A program made the position numbers and the translations under genes. Below, piece by piece: positions 1 to 7,546 of a DNA stretch of 64,000 bases (position 1 is its first letter; every line of letters starts with the position of its first letter). Origin of the DNA: Nitrososphaerota archaeon. Lineage in GTDB: Archaea > Thermoproteota > EX4484-205 > JAAOZP01. The notes beneath the pieces are model-generated. The model had not been told where the DNA came from and ran no database searches. It saw nothing but the letters and a program-made list of their open reading frames with translations. The stretch spans positions 62,001 through 126,000 of the forward strand of contig JAAOZP010000014.1 of NCBI GenBank assembly GCA_011605725.1, read 5' to 3'.

Positions 1-495
1 GGCAGGTTCGCGGCTGAGGCTAACGCGATCACTGGTTATGATTATTCTTTGGAAACCGGTATTGTTGACATGAGCATTTTGAAAAAGGCTCTGCGCAAGC
101 ATGTTTCAAACAGCGTCGAAGAGGGTGTTCGCCTCCTGATAGATGGTCATTACGCGGCGGAGGTTTCTCCGGCAGAGTACGTTAACTACTGTCTTGTCCT
201 AAGATGTAGACCAGATGTTCTCTGGCGCAGGCTCCGCAGCGTCAAGGGGTATGGCGAGGAGAAGGCTAGGAGGAACGTTGAATCCGAGATTACGGACTAC
301 TGCTATCTGATGGCGAAGCTACATTTTAAACGGAAGAGAATCGTACAGCTGGACACGACCGGTGTTAGTGTTGGAAAAACCTACATCCGGTTTATGGAGT
401 GTTATAGAGAAGGCTTTAGGTGTAAGGGGGATGTGGTTGACTGGGTTGACTTCCTTCTAAGGAACCCTGGGAAAATGAGCTTTCTTTTTCGTTAA
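1..495 (+). CDS. Adenylate kinase 6/Fap7-like NTPase, partial (5' end outside window)
   Basis: The frame is open to the left edge, so the N-terminus with the P-loop is missing. The visible part matches the C-terminal half of the AK6/Fap7 family: a VLRCRPDVLWRRL strand-helix followed by a KGYGEEKARRNVESEI lid-like segment, where family members carry R-G-Y-x-x-x-K-x-x-E-N-x-x-x-E. These enzymes are small NMP kinases/ATPases acting in late small-subunit ribosome maturation. The last 80 bases overlap the 3' end of the convergent HerA-like gene. Family call is good; substrate is not visible. Confidence 0.75.
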   Translation, partial: GRFAAEANAITGYDYSLETGIVDMSILKKALRKHVSNSVEEGVRLLIDGHYAAEVSPAEYVNYCLVLRCRPDVLWRRLRSVKGYGEEKARRNVESEITDYCYLMAKLHFKRKRIVQLDTTGVSVGKTYIRFMECYREGFRCKGDVVDWVDFLLRNPGKMSFLFR

Positions 496-2275
496 GCCTT
501 ATGGTGAAAAGTACGGGTTTGGAAAAACCCTCTGCCGTTAAGAAGCCGTATCCAGGTGTCTGCTTCTTCAAAAGCTCATAGTCCCATGGGGAAAGACCCA
601 TTATGTCTGTCAGAACTCTTGACTCCTCTCCCTCGCATATCCTGTGGGCTATTTTCAGACTTGTTGACTTGACTATTTCCGGGGAGATTTGCGACGGAAA
701 CTGTGACACAAGTATAAGGCTCTCGTTAAACTTTCTCATCTCTAAGAAAAGTTTCTCAGCAATGCCAGGCGGAGAGTCGCGCCTCCTGTACGGCAAGATG
801 TTATGCGCCTCCTCAACGACAGTAAAATGACTCTTAACGCTCTTGTTTTTCACTCTGAACTCGTAGAGTTGCGCTAGGATAAAGAGTGAAACCAGCTTAC
901 GAATATCTACTTCAACAATGTCTCCCAGCTCGAAAACAACATTCCTATCTACAATGTCGCTGATCCTTACCAGCTTACTCGTGTTACAGAATATTTCCCT
1001 ACTCTGCCCAGTTATCAACGGCCTAAGTCTCCTTAGAAGCGCGAACTTTGTCTCGTTCTCGTAGAACGATTTGATGCTCCATCTCTCTAAGGTTTCTACA
1101 AGCTCGCTAAGAGAGTTTGAAGCAGGTATTCCAAGCTCTTTCTCTGCAAGTGTTTGCAGAAGCACTTCTCTAAACATGTATGATTGAGAAGGAGTGAAGC
1201 TGTATATTTGGTCGAAAATATCTGTAACTATTGCCACGTGTTCAGACAGGCTGCTGGCTTCAACCGGGTTAAGTATGTCTAAGGAGAAAGAGCCGAGTTT
1301 GAAAACAATGCCGTTAAGCTCCTCAGCCAGATGCCCATACTCGTTATGCCAGTCTAAAACCATAAAGGGATATTTAAGTTCCGCGAGCCCTCTTAAAACA
1401 TGTTTCACAGTCGTCGTCTTACCGGATCCTGTTGAACCATAGACAGCCATATGCTTCTTAAACTTGTCTACATCGAGCCTGAACGGAATGATGCTTGAAC
1501 CGTTAAAAACTATCCACCCTAGGTCAATAGTCTCCCTGTTTTCAACAGCATCAGCGGAGGGTCTGTATGAAGATGGGAGAAAACAGAGCTCGTCGTCAGG
1601 CATGTGCGGTGTAAGAAGCCTAATGGAGTTGCTTGCGTCAACCCGCTGAGCAACGGAATCATCCACCAGGATTCTTCTCAAGTATTTAACCAGCTCTTTC
1701 CCCGTCAGTCTGACGAGTTTTAACTCTGGGAAAACCGTGTTGTATACAGACCTTATTTTTTCAAAATCTGTTCTAAGCATCTTCACCGCCTCATCAACTC
1801 CTTCGCGACCTATTTCTCTGCTGACTACGAGCAGCTGGGCGAGAAGAACATCCTCGTCACGGTTTCCAGAGGGAAGCATATGGGTCACAAACGTTGTTGA
1901 GACTCCTGCTTTAAGAAGCCCGTTGACAAGGCCTCTGGTTTTTAAATAGAAATCCTCCTCTCCAGTCCCGGTTCCGCCTGTCCCCTCCTCCGGAAATATT
2001 GAAACAGCTCCAACTACGAACTCTGATGAACCCGTTTTCGCAATAAAGTAATCCTCGTTTTCTCTAAAAGAAAATTTTTCAACCAGGCTCGGCCGCTTGT
2101 AAAGCAGGAGAAGAACTATGGGGAGTAGAAGAATCGTTAAGAGTAGAGTGCTCCCTAAGGAGGGAAGGTTTGGGAAAAACTGGAGGTTTGAAAGGTTTTT
2201 CACAATGCTTATGAGTATTGTGATGATTACCGCTACATAGGTCGGGTCAGGCTTTATATTCTTGCCGTCAGCCAT
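416..2275 (-). CDS. HerA/VirB4-like membrane-anchored ATPase of the pilus locus
   Basis: This 619-aa protein begins with two hydrophobic segments (about residues 13-30 and 41-60), a roughly 200-residue middle region, then a HerA/FtsK-type ATPase core. Walker A GSTGSGKTT lies at about 280-288, VLDWHNEYG follows, and Walker B VVEEAHN comes late in the domain, typical of HerA (DUF87). HerA and VirB4 relatives are hexameric motors for DNA or substrate translocation. It is the last gene of the minus-strand pilus operon, 3 nt after the pilin. A HerA-type motor is not a usual Tad component. CedB of the crenarchaeal DNA-import system is a precedent for a membrane-linked HerA/VirB4 ATPase. DNA transport is inference. 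Confidence 0.8.
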   Translation of the reverse strand: MADGKNIKPDPTYVAVIITILISIVKNLSNLQFFPNLPSLGSTLLLTILLLPIVLLLLYKRPSLVEKFSFRENEDYFIAKTGSSEFVVGAVSIFPEEGTGGTGTGEEDFYLKTRGLVNGLLKAGVSTTFVTHMLPSGNRDEDVLLAQLLVVSREIGREGVDEAVKMLRTDFEKIRSVYNTVFPELKLVRLTGKELVKYLRRILVDDSVAQRVDASNSIRLLTPHMPDDELCFLPSSYRPSADAVENRETIDLGWIVFNGSSIIPFRLDVDKFKKHMAVYGSTGSGKTTTVKHVLRGLAELKYPFMVLDWHNEYGHLAEELNGIVFKLGSFSLDILNPVEASSLSEHVAIVTDIFDQIYSFTPSQSYMFREVLLQTLAEKELGIPASNSLSELVETLERWSIKSFYENETKFALLRRLRPLITGQSREIFCNTSKLVRISDIVDRNVVFELGDIVEVDIRKLVSLFILAQLYEFRVKNKSVKSHFTVVEEAHNILPYRRRDSPPGIAEKLFLEMRKFNESLILVSQFPSQISPEIVKSTSLKIAHRICEGEESRVLTDIMGLSPWDYELLKKQTPGYGFLTAEGFSKPVLFTIRLNEKESSFSQGSLEGSQPSQPHPPYT

Positions 2276-2278
2276 TAT

Positions 2279-2518
2279 TTATGGCAGCATCCAACCGAAT
2301 AGGCTTTCGCCCAGTTTACCCACTTCCCCTATTAGAGAGTTGAAGAAGCCCGATATGTTGTCTACGACTTGTTTCGAAACTCCGAAGACGGCTCCCAGCA
2401 TGACTAGTGCCAACACTATCAGCAGACCCTCTTCTATGAGTTGCGACCCTTTCAACTTTGTTTTCAAGATTCTTTTCAACCCACTATTAACACGAGTCTT
2501 AGATAATTTAAGCACCAA
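2279..2518 (-). CDS. Flp/Tad-like type IV pilin precursor
   Basis: A 79-aa protein with a basic leader of about 24 residues ending K-G, then SQLIEEGLLIVLALVML. This fits a prepilin-peptidase site: cleavage after Gly24, Glu at +5, then one hydrophobic helix. A short amphipathic tail ends in WMLP. It sits between the platform protein and the HerA-like ATPase with almost no spacing. The size and Glu+5 fit Flp pilins of Tad systems and archaeal class III signal peptides. It is the best candidate for the major subunit. No prepilin peptidase gene is in the window. Confidence 0.7.
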   Translation of the reverse strand: MVLKLSKTRVNSGLKRILKTKLKGSQLIEEGLLIVLALVMLGAVFGVSKQVVDNISGFFNSLIGEVGKLGESLFGWMLP

Positions 2519-2523
2519 TGATT

Positions 2524-3324
2524 CTATCCGCTGATTCGCATAGTGAAGCTGCTGATAATATTGTTGAAAACCAGGAATGATGCTGCGAAGCTTAAAGCTG
2601 AGTAAAGTATTGTTTTCACAAGTGTTCTGAATGCTAGGGAGCGGTGAACAAGTATAGAGACGCTTAATACGTATAGGAAAAGGGAAATAAGCTGGGAAAA
2701 ATCCCCCTGTAAAACGGATGTTGCTGAAAAATCTGAGAATGCGTTGAGAATGGGGGTTGCAGCAGAGAGGAAACCAATTAGAGAGGAGCTTACTACAAGC
2801 ATTATCATGGCTCTAAACCTGGCTTCTGAAAAAAGAGTCCTCCTCTCATTCTTCAAAGCCTCGTTTTCCCTAAGCAGAACCACATAGCTCTTCAGAATTT
2901 TTTTAGCAGAGACAGCATCCTTAACGAAAAGGCTTGAAGCAAGCCTGATTAAGAGCCTGCCTGTTCGGCTAAGCCCACTCGAATAGGATGTTAAAGTTTT
3001 CTCCATCGGATACCCGTTTATACTGTTGCGCATAGCTTTTTCGAAAAGACCACGGTAATCGGTTTTCAAATCTGGATCCGACAAAGTTTTGAAAACGGAA
3101 CCCTCAAGATTCAGGTTTTCAGGACTATCCGCTAACCTATCTACTAGTGTTAGGTCAACGGTCTCTGAAAGGTTTTCAGCATTGTTTTCCTTATTCCGAG
3201 TCATCATAAGCGTGTAGACTAGAAGCTGAATTGAGAATGCAACATACGGCTTAAGCTTTAAAACAGGCATTAAAAAGGCAAGTGTTCCAAGCCCTGTTAC
3301 TAGGAAAAAGCGTGTTTTACTCAA
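2524..3324 (-). CDS. T2SF/TadC-like pilus assembly membrane protein
   Basis: The 266-aa protein has two N-terminal hydrophobic segments, a cytoplasmic helical region (about 60-165) rich in charged residues, and further membrane segments near the C-terminus (about 172-195, 205-225, 235-255). This is the layout of type II secretion F/TadC inner-membrane platform proteins. Its start overlaps the previous gene by 4 nt, so the two platform proteins are translationally coupled, like TadB-TadC. Sequence identity to the family is low by eye; the call rests on topology and context. Confidence 0.6.
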   Translation of the reverse strand: MSKTRFFLVTGLGTLAFLMPVLKLKPYVAFSIQLLVYTLMMTRNKENNAENLSETVDLTLVDRLADSPENLNLEGSVFKTLSDPDLKTDYRGLFEKAMRNSINGYPMEKTLTSYSSGLSRTGRLLIRLASSLFVKDAVSAKKILKSYVVLLRENEALKNERRTLFSEARFRAMIMLVVSSSLIGFLSAATPILNAFSDFSATSVLQGDFSQLISLFLYVLSVSILVHRSLAFRTLVKTILYSALSFAASFLVFNNIISSFTMRISG

Positions 3325-3887
3325 CCCAGCAGAACACTCCTAATCCTTCCGATCTTGTCGAAGAAGATGCGGAACACTATCATGCTTATGATGAAGAATG
3401 CTGAGAAGAGTATTGTCGAGGTTTCTGGTGAAAACCCGGAGACCAATATTATTGGTATTGGAACAAGAAAAACGTAGAAGAAGAATAGTGAAACTATGGA
3501 GTTAAGTTTCAACGTGTACTCATGATACTTCATTCTGGCTTTCGACTCAAGGATTCTGAATAGCACTAACGTCTCCTCAGGATCAGCTCTCTGCTTAGAA
3601 GTGTTCTGAACCACGTGAGTAATCGCGTTCAGTAGATCCGGATATTTTCTGAGAGCCTTGTTTAACGCTTTCTGAATATCTACACCATTCAGATCTTTTT
3701 TAAGACATTGATTTAAGACTGTGTAAAACTCTTCATATTTTTTACTTGAAACGTCGCAAATAGTTCTATAAAGGTTGTTGTATGCAGATTGAGCTATTAT
3801 TATTTCAGCTACAATTGGAGTTATTACCTCGTAAGCATGCTTATCATCATCTTTAAATATTCTTCTTAAAAACGTTTTCAATGTCAC
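3321..3887 (-). CDS. T2SF/TadB-like pilus assembly membrane protein (short)
   Basis: The 188-aa protein has a helical cytoplasmic N-terminal domain (about 1-125) including a segment KDLNGVDIQKALNKALRKYPD that resembles the T2SF helical bundle, followed by two hydrophobic segments (about 127-147 and 155-173). It overlaps the secretion ATPase by 4 nt upstream and the next platform protein by 4 nt downstream. It is short for TadB and looks like one half of a split platform. Confidence 0.6.
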   Translation of the reverse strand: MTLKTFLRRIFKDDDKHAYEVITPIVAEIIIAQSAYNNLYRTICDVSSKKYEEFYTVLNQCLKKDLNGVDIQKALNKALRKYPDLLNAITHVVQNTSKQRADPEETLVLFRILESKARMKYHEYTLKLNSIVSLFFFYVFLVPIPIILVSGFSPETSTILFSAFFIISMIVFRIFFDKIGRIRSVLLG

Positions 3888-5749
3888 TTCTGAAAACCTC
3901 CTCCAGTCTTTCTAAGCATTTCCACGTGAATTTTTTGAACTAGAGCTTTAATGGTGAAATTGTCTGAAAAACGGTTCTCTAAAACCACTTTCAAGATGTC
4001 TTCATATTCTTCATAGAGGTTTTTCTCATCGATACAGCTTAAACCGGCTATTTTTCCGAAAAATCTTGAGGCTTCTAACCCAGTATAGCAGCGTAACTCG
4101 TCCGAAACAGTATGTCTCGAAAATATTTCATTAAGGCTCGAATCCTCGTCTATCAGAGCTATTTCCCAGACGAGCCGTTTAACAAAATTATTTGCCTCAA
4201 TCCTTCTCATAACTATTAGCAGATCAAGCTCTGAAACTAGGGCTCTAGGAACTCTGTAAACGTCTACAAGCCTTTTAAAGAAACCCTTGCCGGAAGCAGC
4301 GTGAGCAGTATGCATTATTCTTAAACCGGCTGAGACAGCGCGGAACATCGCTTTAACATGGCTTCCGGTTTGAACCTCTCCCAGAATCAGGTAGGAAGGA
4401 GTTCTGTGAAGAGCCTTAACTATTTCAAGCGTCTTATTATCGCTTCTTCCCCTGGTTTCGAATGGTTCAACCACATACACTATTCTATGCTGGTCGAAAA
4501 TCCTTGGGGGAAGTGTTTCAAGAGCGTCTTCAATATGCACTATGCGCCACCATGAGGGAGCAAAATAGCTTAGAAAGTTCAGGAGAGAGGTTTTCCCAGA
4601 ATTCGGCTCACCCAAGATAGAGATGTTTGCACGATTAAGAATTGCAAGGATTAGAAATGCTGCAGACTCGGGTGAAAAATACTCTGATTCTAAAAGATCC
4701 TTCAAGCGAAGCACGCCTACCATGTGTTTCCGAATGTCTAGCACGCCCTTCCCCAATGTTAGGGGAGGAATATCTATCGATACTCTTGTCAAAATCCTGT
4801 TGAACAAGATAGCGGTTTTAATCGAGGGGTTGGAGTAGTCCAGGCTCAGGCCTGATTCTCTTTTCACAAGCGACGTCAGGCTTTCAAAATCTCTTTCTTT
4901 AAACACAATATTCGTACGGAGCCTTCCGAAACGGGAATGGTCGACGTAAAGCCTTCTCCCTACATCGTCTAAGAAGAAACACTGAACATCACTGTCTTTC
5001 AATAATGGGTATATTTTCGACAAGCCTATGGAGGAGTATACTGCGTGTCTAACTATGGAGTTTGCCGGCTCCGTCTCACCTCGCGTTAACACTTTCAAAA
5101 ACCTTAAGCCGACTTTAAACCTGTAGCTAAATATGTCTTTAAGCCTACCGGTTTTAAGCATTCTCCTAGAGTAGGCTAGTCGCAGAATTTTCGAAAGCTC
5201 CTTCTCAATCCAGAAGTAATCGTCAGTCTTGAAAAAAACCCTGTAGAAACCGCTTTTAGAATCCACGCAGTACAGCAGGTGGCCAAGCACGTAGCTGTGT
5301 TCAGCCTGCCAAGTGTTGTGGAAAACCCTTTCGAATTCCTGGAAGCTGCACTCGGAAAAAAGTTTGATTGATGCGGGAAACCGTAATAATGGCTTAGAAT
5401 ATATGCTTCCATAGAATGGCCTGATGGAAAGCATTCCTCGGGAAGTATCAAGGTCAAGACTATTCTCCAGAAGTTTTTTGTAAAGCTCTTCCTTCTCCTT
5501 CTCAGCCTCCCGTGAGAGATTCTTTAATAATCCAACATATTGTTTCTGAACTTCAAGCAAACGATCATCAACATGAACCAGTATTCTCTCTGGCTTGAAA
5601 TACATGAGTTTATGCATGATATCGCAGAGAAGCCAAGGATCGGTTTTTGAGGAACCTGAATACGACAGGTATAAAGCCCTATTCCTATAATCCCAGGCCC
5701 ATTTTCTTTCAAAGCCGGTATGAAGGAAATTCTGTTCAACGCTGCTCAT
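3884..5749 (-). CDS. T2SE-type secretion/pilus ATPase (TadA/CpaF-like)
   Basis: The 621-aa protein has a family-specific N-terminal half and a GspE/CpaF ATPase core: Walker A GEPNSGKTS, an Asp box HIEDALE, Walker B ILGEVQT and a His box HTAHAAS, in the standard order. It would power pilin assembly or retraction at the cytoplasmic membrane, working with the two T2SF proteins encoded next. Its ATG overlaps the TGA of the upstream 49-aa gene (ATGA), and its own end overlaps the next start. The long divergent N-terminal half is unusual. Confidence 0.88.
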   Translation of the reverse strand: MSSVEQNFLHTGFERKWAWDYRNRALYLSYSGSSKTDPWLLCDIMHKLMYFKPERILVHVDDRLLEVQKQYVGLLKNLSREAEKEKEELYKKLLENSLDLDTSRGMLSIRPFYGSIYSKPLLRFPASIKLFSECSFQEFERVFHNTWQAEHSYVLGHLLYCVDSKSGFYRVFFKTDDYFWIEKELSKILRLAYSRRMLKTGRLKDIFSYRFKVGLRFLKVLTRGETEPANSIVRHAVYSSIGLSKIYPLLKDSDVQCFFLDDVGRRLYVDHSRFGRLRTNIVFKERDFESLTSLVKRESGLSLDYSNPSIKTAILFNRILTRVSIDIPPLTLGKGVLDIRKHMVGVLRLKDLLESEYFSPESAAFLILAILNRANISILGEPNSGKTSLLNFLSYFAPSWWRIVHIEDALETLPPRIFDQHRIVYVVEPFETRGRSDNKTLEIVKALHRTPSYLILGEVQTGSHVKAMFRAVSAGLRIMHTAHAASGKGFFKRLVDVYRVPRALVSELDLLIVMRRIEANNFVKRLVWEIALIDEDSSLNEIFSRHTVSDELRCYTGLEASRFFGKIAGLSCIDEKNLYEEYEDILKVVLENRFSDNFTIKALVQKIHVEMLRKTGGGFQK

Positions 5750-5895
5750 TTCGGAGCAACCTTTAGGAGTTCGCTTAACTCCCGATACTTCTTCTCGAGG
5801 TTTAAAATTCTAGTGTTCAACTTCCCTATATGCACCTTCAAATCCTCTATCTCCTGAAGTATTGCGTTAACCATCATGTCATCTTGGAAGATCAT
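5746..5895 (-). CDS. 49-aa coiled-coil peptide, first gene of the pilus operon
   Basis: Reading from ATG at 5895 to TGA at 5748-5746 gives a 49-residue charged peptide with leucine/isoleucine heptad spacing (ILQEIEDLKVHIGKLNTRI, then LEKKYRELSELL), so a short coiled coil is likely. Its stop shares an ATGA with the start of the secretion ATPase, which argues for real, coupled translation. A TATA-like element lies about 25-30 nt upstream. No family is recognised; a structural or adaptor role for the ATPase is inference. Confidence 0.6.
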   Translation of the reverse strand: MIFQDDMMVNAILQEIEDLKVHIGKLNTRILNLEKKYRELSELLKVAPK

Positions 5896-5917
5896 CTTCA
5901 AACCAGAATGGTGAGAA

Positions 5918-5928
5918 ACCTATTTATT
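5918..5928 (-). promoter_or_regulatory. TATA box of the minus-strand pilus operon
   Basis: On the minus strand GAATAAATAGG is centred about 28 nt before the ATG at 5895, the spacing expected for a nearly leaderless archaeal transcript. It is one side of the divergent control region of the pilus locus. Confidence 0.45.
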
Positions 5929-5948
5929 CACCAATACTGACCCGTTGG

Positions 5949-5958
5949 CGGTTATAAG
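5949..5958 (+). promoter_or_regulatory. TATA-like box for the plus-strand pilus genes
   Basis: GGTTATAAGG on the plus strand predicts a start near 5978, about 50 nt before the ATG at 6030. A 30-codon reading frame (TTG 5945 to TAA 6037) overlaps it and the next gene start; I could not decide whether that frame is translated. Confidence 0.35.
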
Positions 5959-6029
5959 GCTTAGACACTGGTATGATTCTGGGTTGAAAAAGCACATGGA
6001 AGCCGTATGGCTTAAGAGGATGATCATCC

Positions 6030-6173
6030 ATGAGTAACCTGCTTGAGAAAACCCTGGTAATACTGCTTTCCATAATCCTCTTTGGACTGGGTTTAGAATA
6101 CTTATCGGAGCGAGTAATACCTATGATTAAGCAGATTTGTGAAAGCGTGGCTAAGCTGCTTGCCGCAGGCTAG
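6030..6173 (+). CDS. 47-aa single-pass membrane peptide of the pilus locus
   Basis: ATG at 6030 to TAG at 6171-6173. The peptide has a short polar start, one hydrophobic helix (about residues 8-22, LVILLSIILFGLGLE) and an amphipathic tail, much like a mature Flp pilin without a leader. It is followed after 11 nt by the next gene of the plus operon. A minor pilin or an assembly peptide are the options; no family is recognised. Confidence 0.5.
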   Translation: MSNLLEKTLVILLSIILFGLGLEYLSERVIPMIKQICESVAKLLAAG

Positions 6174-6184
6174 GGTGAAACAGT

Positions 6185-6564
6185 TTGAACGAAATCCTTG
6201 AGGAGCATTTGAAGGACGCTCTCTGGATAACTTTGACGCTCACAGTAAGCTTTACACTTCTTCGTGCTGCGAACACTGTTATAACGGTTTTTTCAACAAA
6301 GGTTTTTAACAGTATCCTGTTTTTGATAGGGAAATATGCTGATCTCTCAGCGGAATACGGAGGAGAGTTCACCATATCTATGCCGGGAAACTCCTACTTG
6401 ATTATTCAATCCTGCTTAAGAATAATGAGTATTCTATTGTGATTCATGGGATTCGAGTCTTCTACGGGACTTGGAAATACAGGTTTAACAGCGTGTCTTT
6501 AGAGCCAGGTGGAACATACTCTTTGAAGAAAACAGAGAATGGATTTGTTTTAACCAAACGATGA
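6185..6564 (+). CDS. Small TadE/minor-pilin-like protein, reading frame broken by -1 shift
   Basis: The TTG-started frame encodes an N-terminal amphipathic/hydrophobic segment and runs to a stop at 6440-6442. The -1 frame, open from 6343, continues with protein-like sequence (NNEYSIVIHGIRVFYGTW, then SVSLEPGGTYSL) to TGA at 6562-6564, which overlaps the ATG of the next gene as ATGA. That coupling shows the second frame holds the true 3' end. The shift lies between about 6343 and 6442. It may be an assembly error, a real mutation or programmed frameshifting; I see no classical slippery heptamer. Confidence 0.55.
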
Positions 6565-6692
6565 GCGACAAGCTTCTAGATTTCCTAGAATCATCATTCC
6601 TGATTTTTCTGCTAGTCTTAGAACTAGCGTTGGCTGTTCTTCTCACCTTAAGCAATGTTTCCACTCTAACTCGGCTTGCTGAGCAAGTGTGA
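6561..6692 (+). CDS. 43-aa single-pass membrane peptide of the pilus locus
   Basis: ATG at 6561 overlaps the stop of the upstream gene by 4 nt and the frame ends at TGA 6690-6692. Residues about 12-30 form one hydrophobic helix (SFLIFLLVLELALAVLL) and the tail is short and polar. It lies 6 nt before the next gene. No family is recognised; context suggests a small pilus subunit or assembly factor. Confidence 0.5.
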   Translation: MSDKLLDFLESSFLIFLLVLELALAVLLTLSNVSTLTRLAEQV

Positions 6693-6698
6693 GTAGGG

Positions 6699-7082
6699 AT
6701 GCAGTTTTTAGAGGGAACCATCGCAATCGTCCTGAGCACTCTCCTATTAATACCGATAATAACTGTCTCGCAAAGTATCAGAAACACGTTTGAAAGAATA
6801 GAAGCAATAGGAATAGATTTGGTTTTGGAGAGAAGCCTTGCAGGAATCCCTCAGCAGAACCTAGCTGACTCTGAAACCCTGCTCAGCGAAGTTGCCAGGA
6901 TCCTGGATTCTAACGGGCTTGAGTGGAGTAGAATAGAGCTTCTGAGCAGGAAGAATGGAAGAACAGTGGTGGAGGGCAAACAGGTCTCAAAAAATCTTGA
7001 TGAACAACATACTAGGCTAATTAGAATAGTCAGAGTAAGTAGTGAAGACATTGTGTGCATAGTGGTGAGTTTTAGAAAATGA
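6699..7082 (+). CDS. Minor-pilin-like protein with N-terminal membrane helix (127 aa)
   Basis: The protein starts with a hydrophobic helix (residues about 7-26, TIAIVLSTLLLIPIITV) followed directly by a soluble domain. This is the pilin-like or TadE/F-like layout, but no G|xxxxE cleavage site is clear. Its end overlaps the next gene by 4 nt. Partner of the following 155-aa protein; an exact family is not recognised. Confidence 0.55.
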   Translation: MQFLEGTIAIVLSTLLLIPIITVSQSIRNTFERIEAIGIDLVLERSLAGIPQQNLADSETLLSEVARILDSNGLEWSRIELLSRKNGRTVVEGKQVSKNLDEQHTRLIRIVRVSSEDIVCIVVSFRK

Positions 7083-7546
7083 TTAAAACATGGATGATGC
7101 CTATAGTTGCCTCGACAGCCATCATGGTTTTGCTTTTGACAGTGAACCTAATGGTCCAGTCTGGAAGCATTCTTCTAGAAGGCTTTTTGAAGCAGAGAGA
7201 AAAACTAGTTTTAGCCGACTCTCTAGTAAACGATGTTTTCAACAGTGTGGAGGACATTGCAGAAACAAGCATGAGTTCTTCACAGGGTAATTTCTCTGAG
7301 TTTAGGAAAATCCTAGTGGATAGGATAGAACGCTTCAAATCTGAGAATCTTTATGGGGAATTTTTCAAAGAGTGTGGGATTATTGCGCAGTTTAACTACA
7401 CCATTGAAACCCGTGAGGAGGAGCTTTTAATAGAGGTTACGTGCAGGATTCGCGTGAGTGATCCTGAAGGCTTATTCGAATACGAACGTGTTTACAAGAC
7501 GGTTAAACGGCAGGGTTCTGCTCTGTATGATGGTTCAACGGGTTGA
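7079..7546 (+). CDS. Minor-pilin-like protein with N-terminal membrane helix (155 aa)
   Basis: Residues about 7-28 are hydrophobic (MPIVASTAIMVLLLTVNLMV) and the rest is a soluble domain with alternating hydrophobic strands near the C-terminus (LLIEVTCRIRV). The layout matches the previous protein and TadE/F-like minor pilins. It is the last gene of the plus-strand pilus operon and overlaps the 3' end of the convergent TFB gene by 55 nt. Confidence 0.55.
   Translation: MIKTWMMPIVASTAIMVLLLTVNLMVQSGSILLEGFLKQREKLVLADSLVNDVFNSVEDIAETSMSSSQGNFSEFRKILVDRIERFKSENLYGEFFKECGIIAQFNYTIETREEELLIEVTCRIRVSDPEGLFEYERVYKTVKRQGSALYDGSTG

Noticed and set aside
5945-6037. A 30-codon TTG frame in the divergent pilus promoter
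   Set aside because: It lies over the TATA-like element and overlaps the next gene start; not enough support for a gene.
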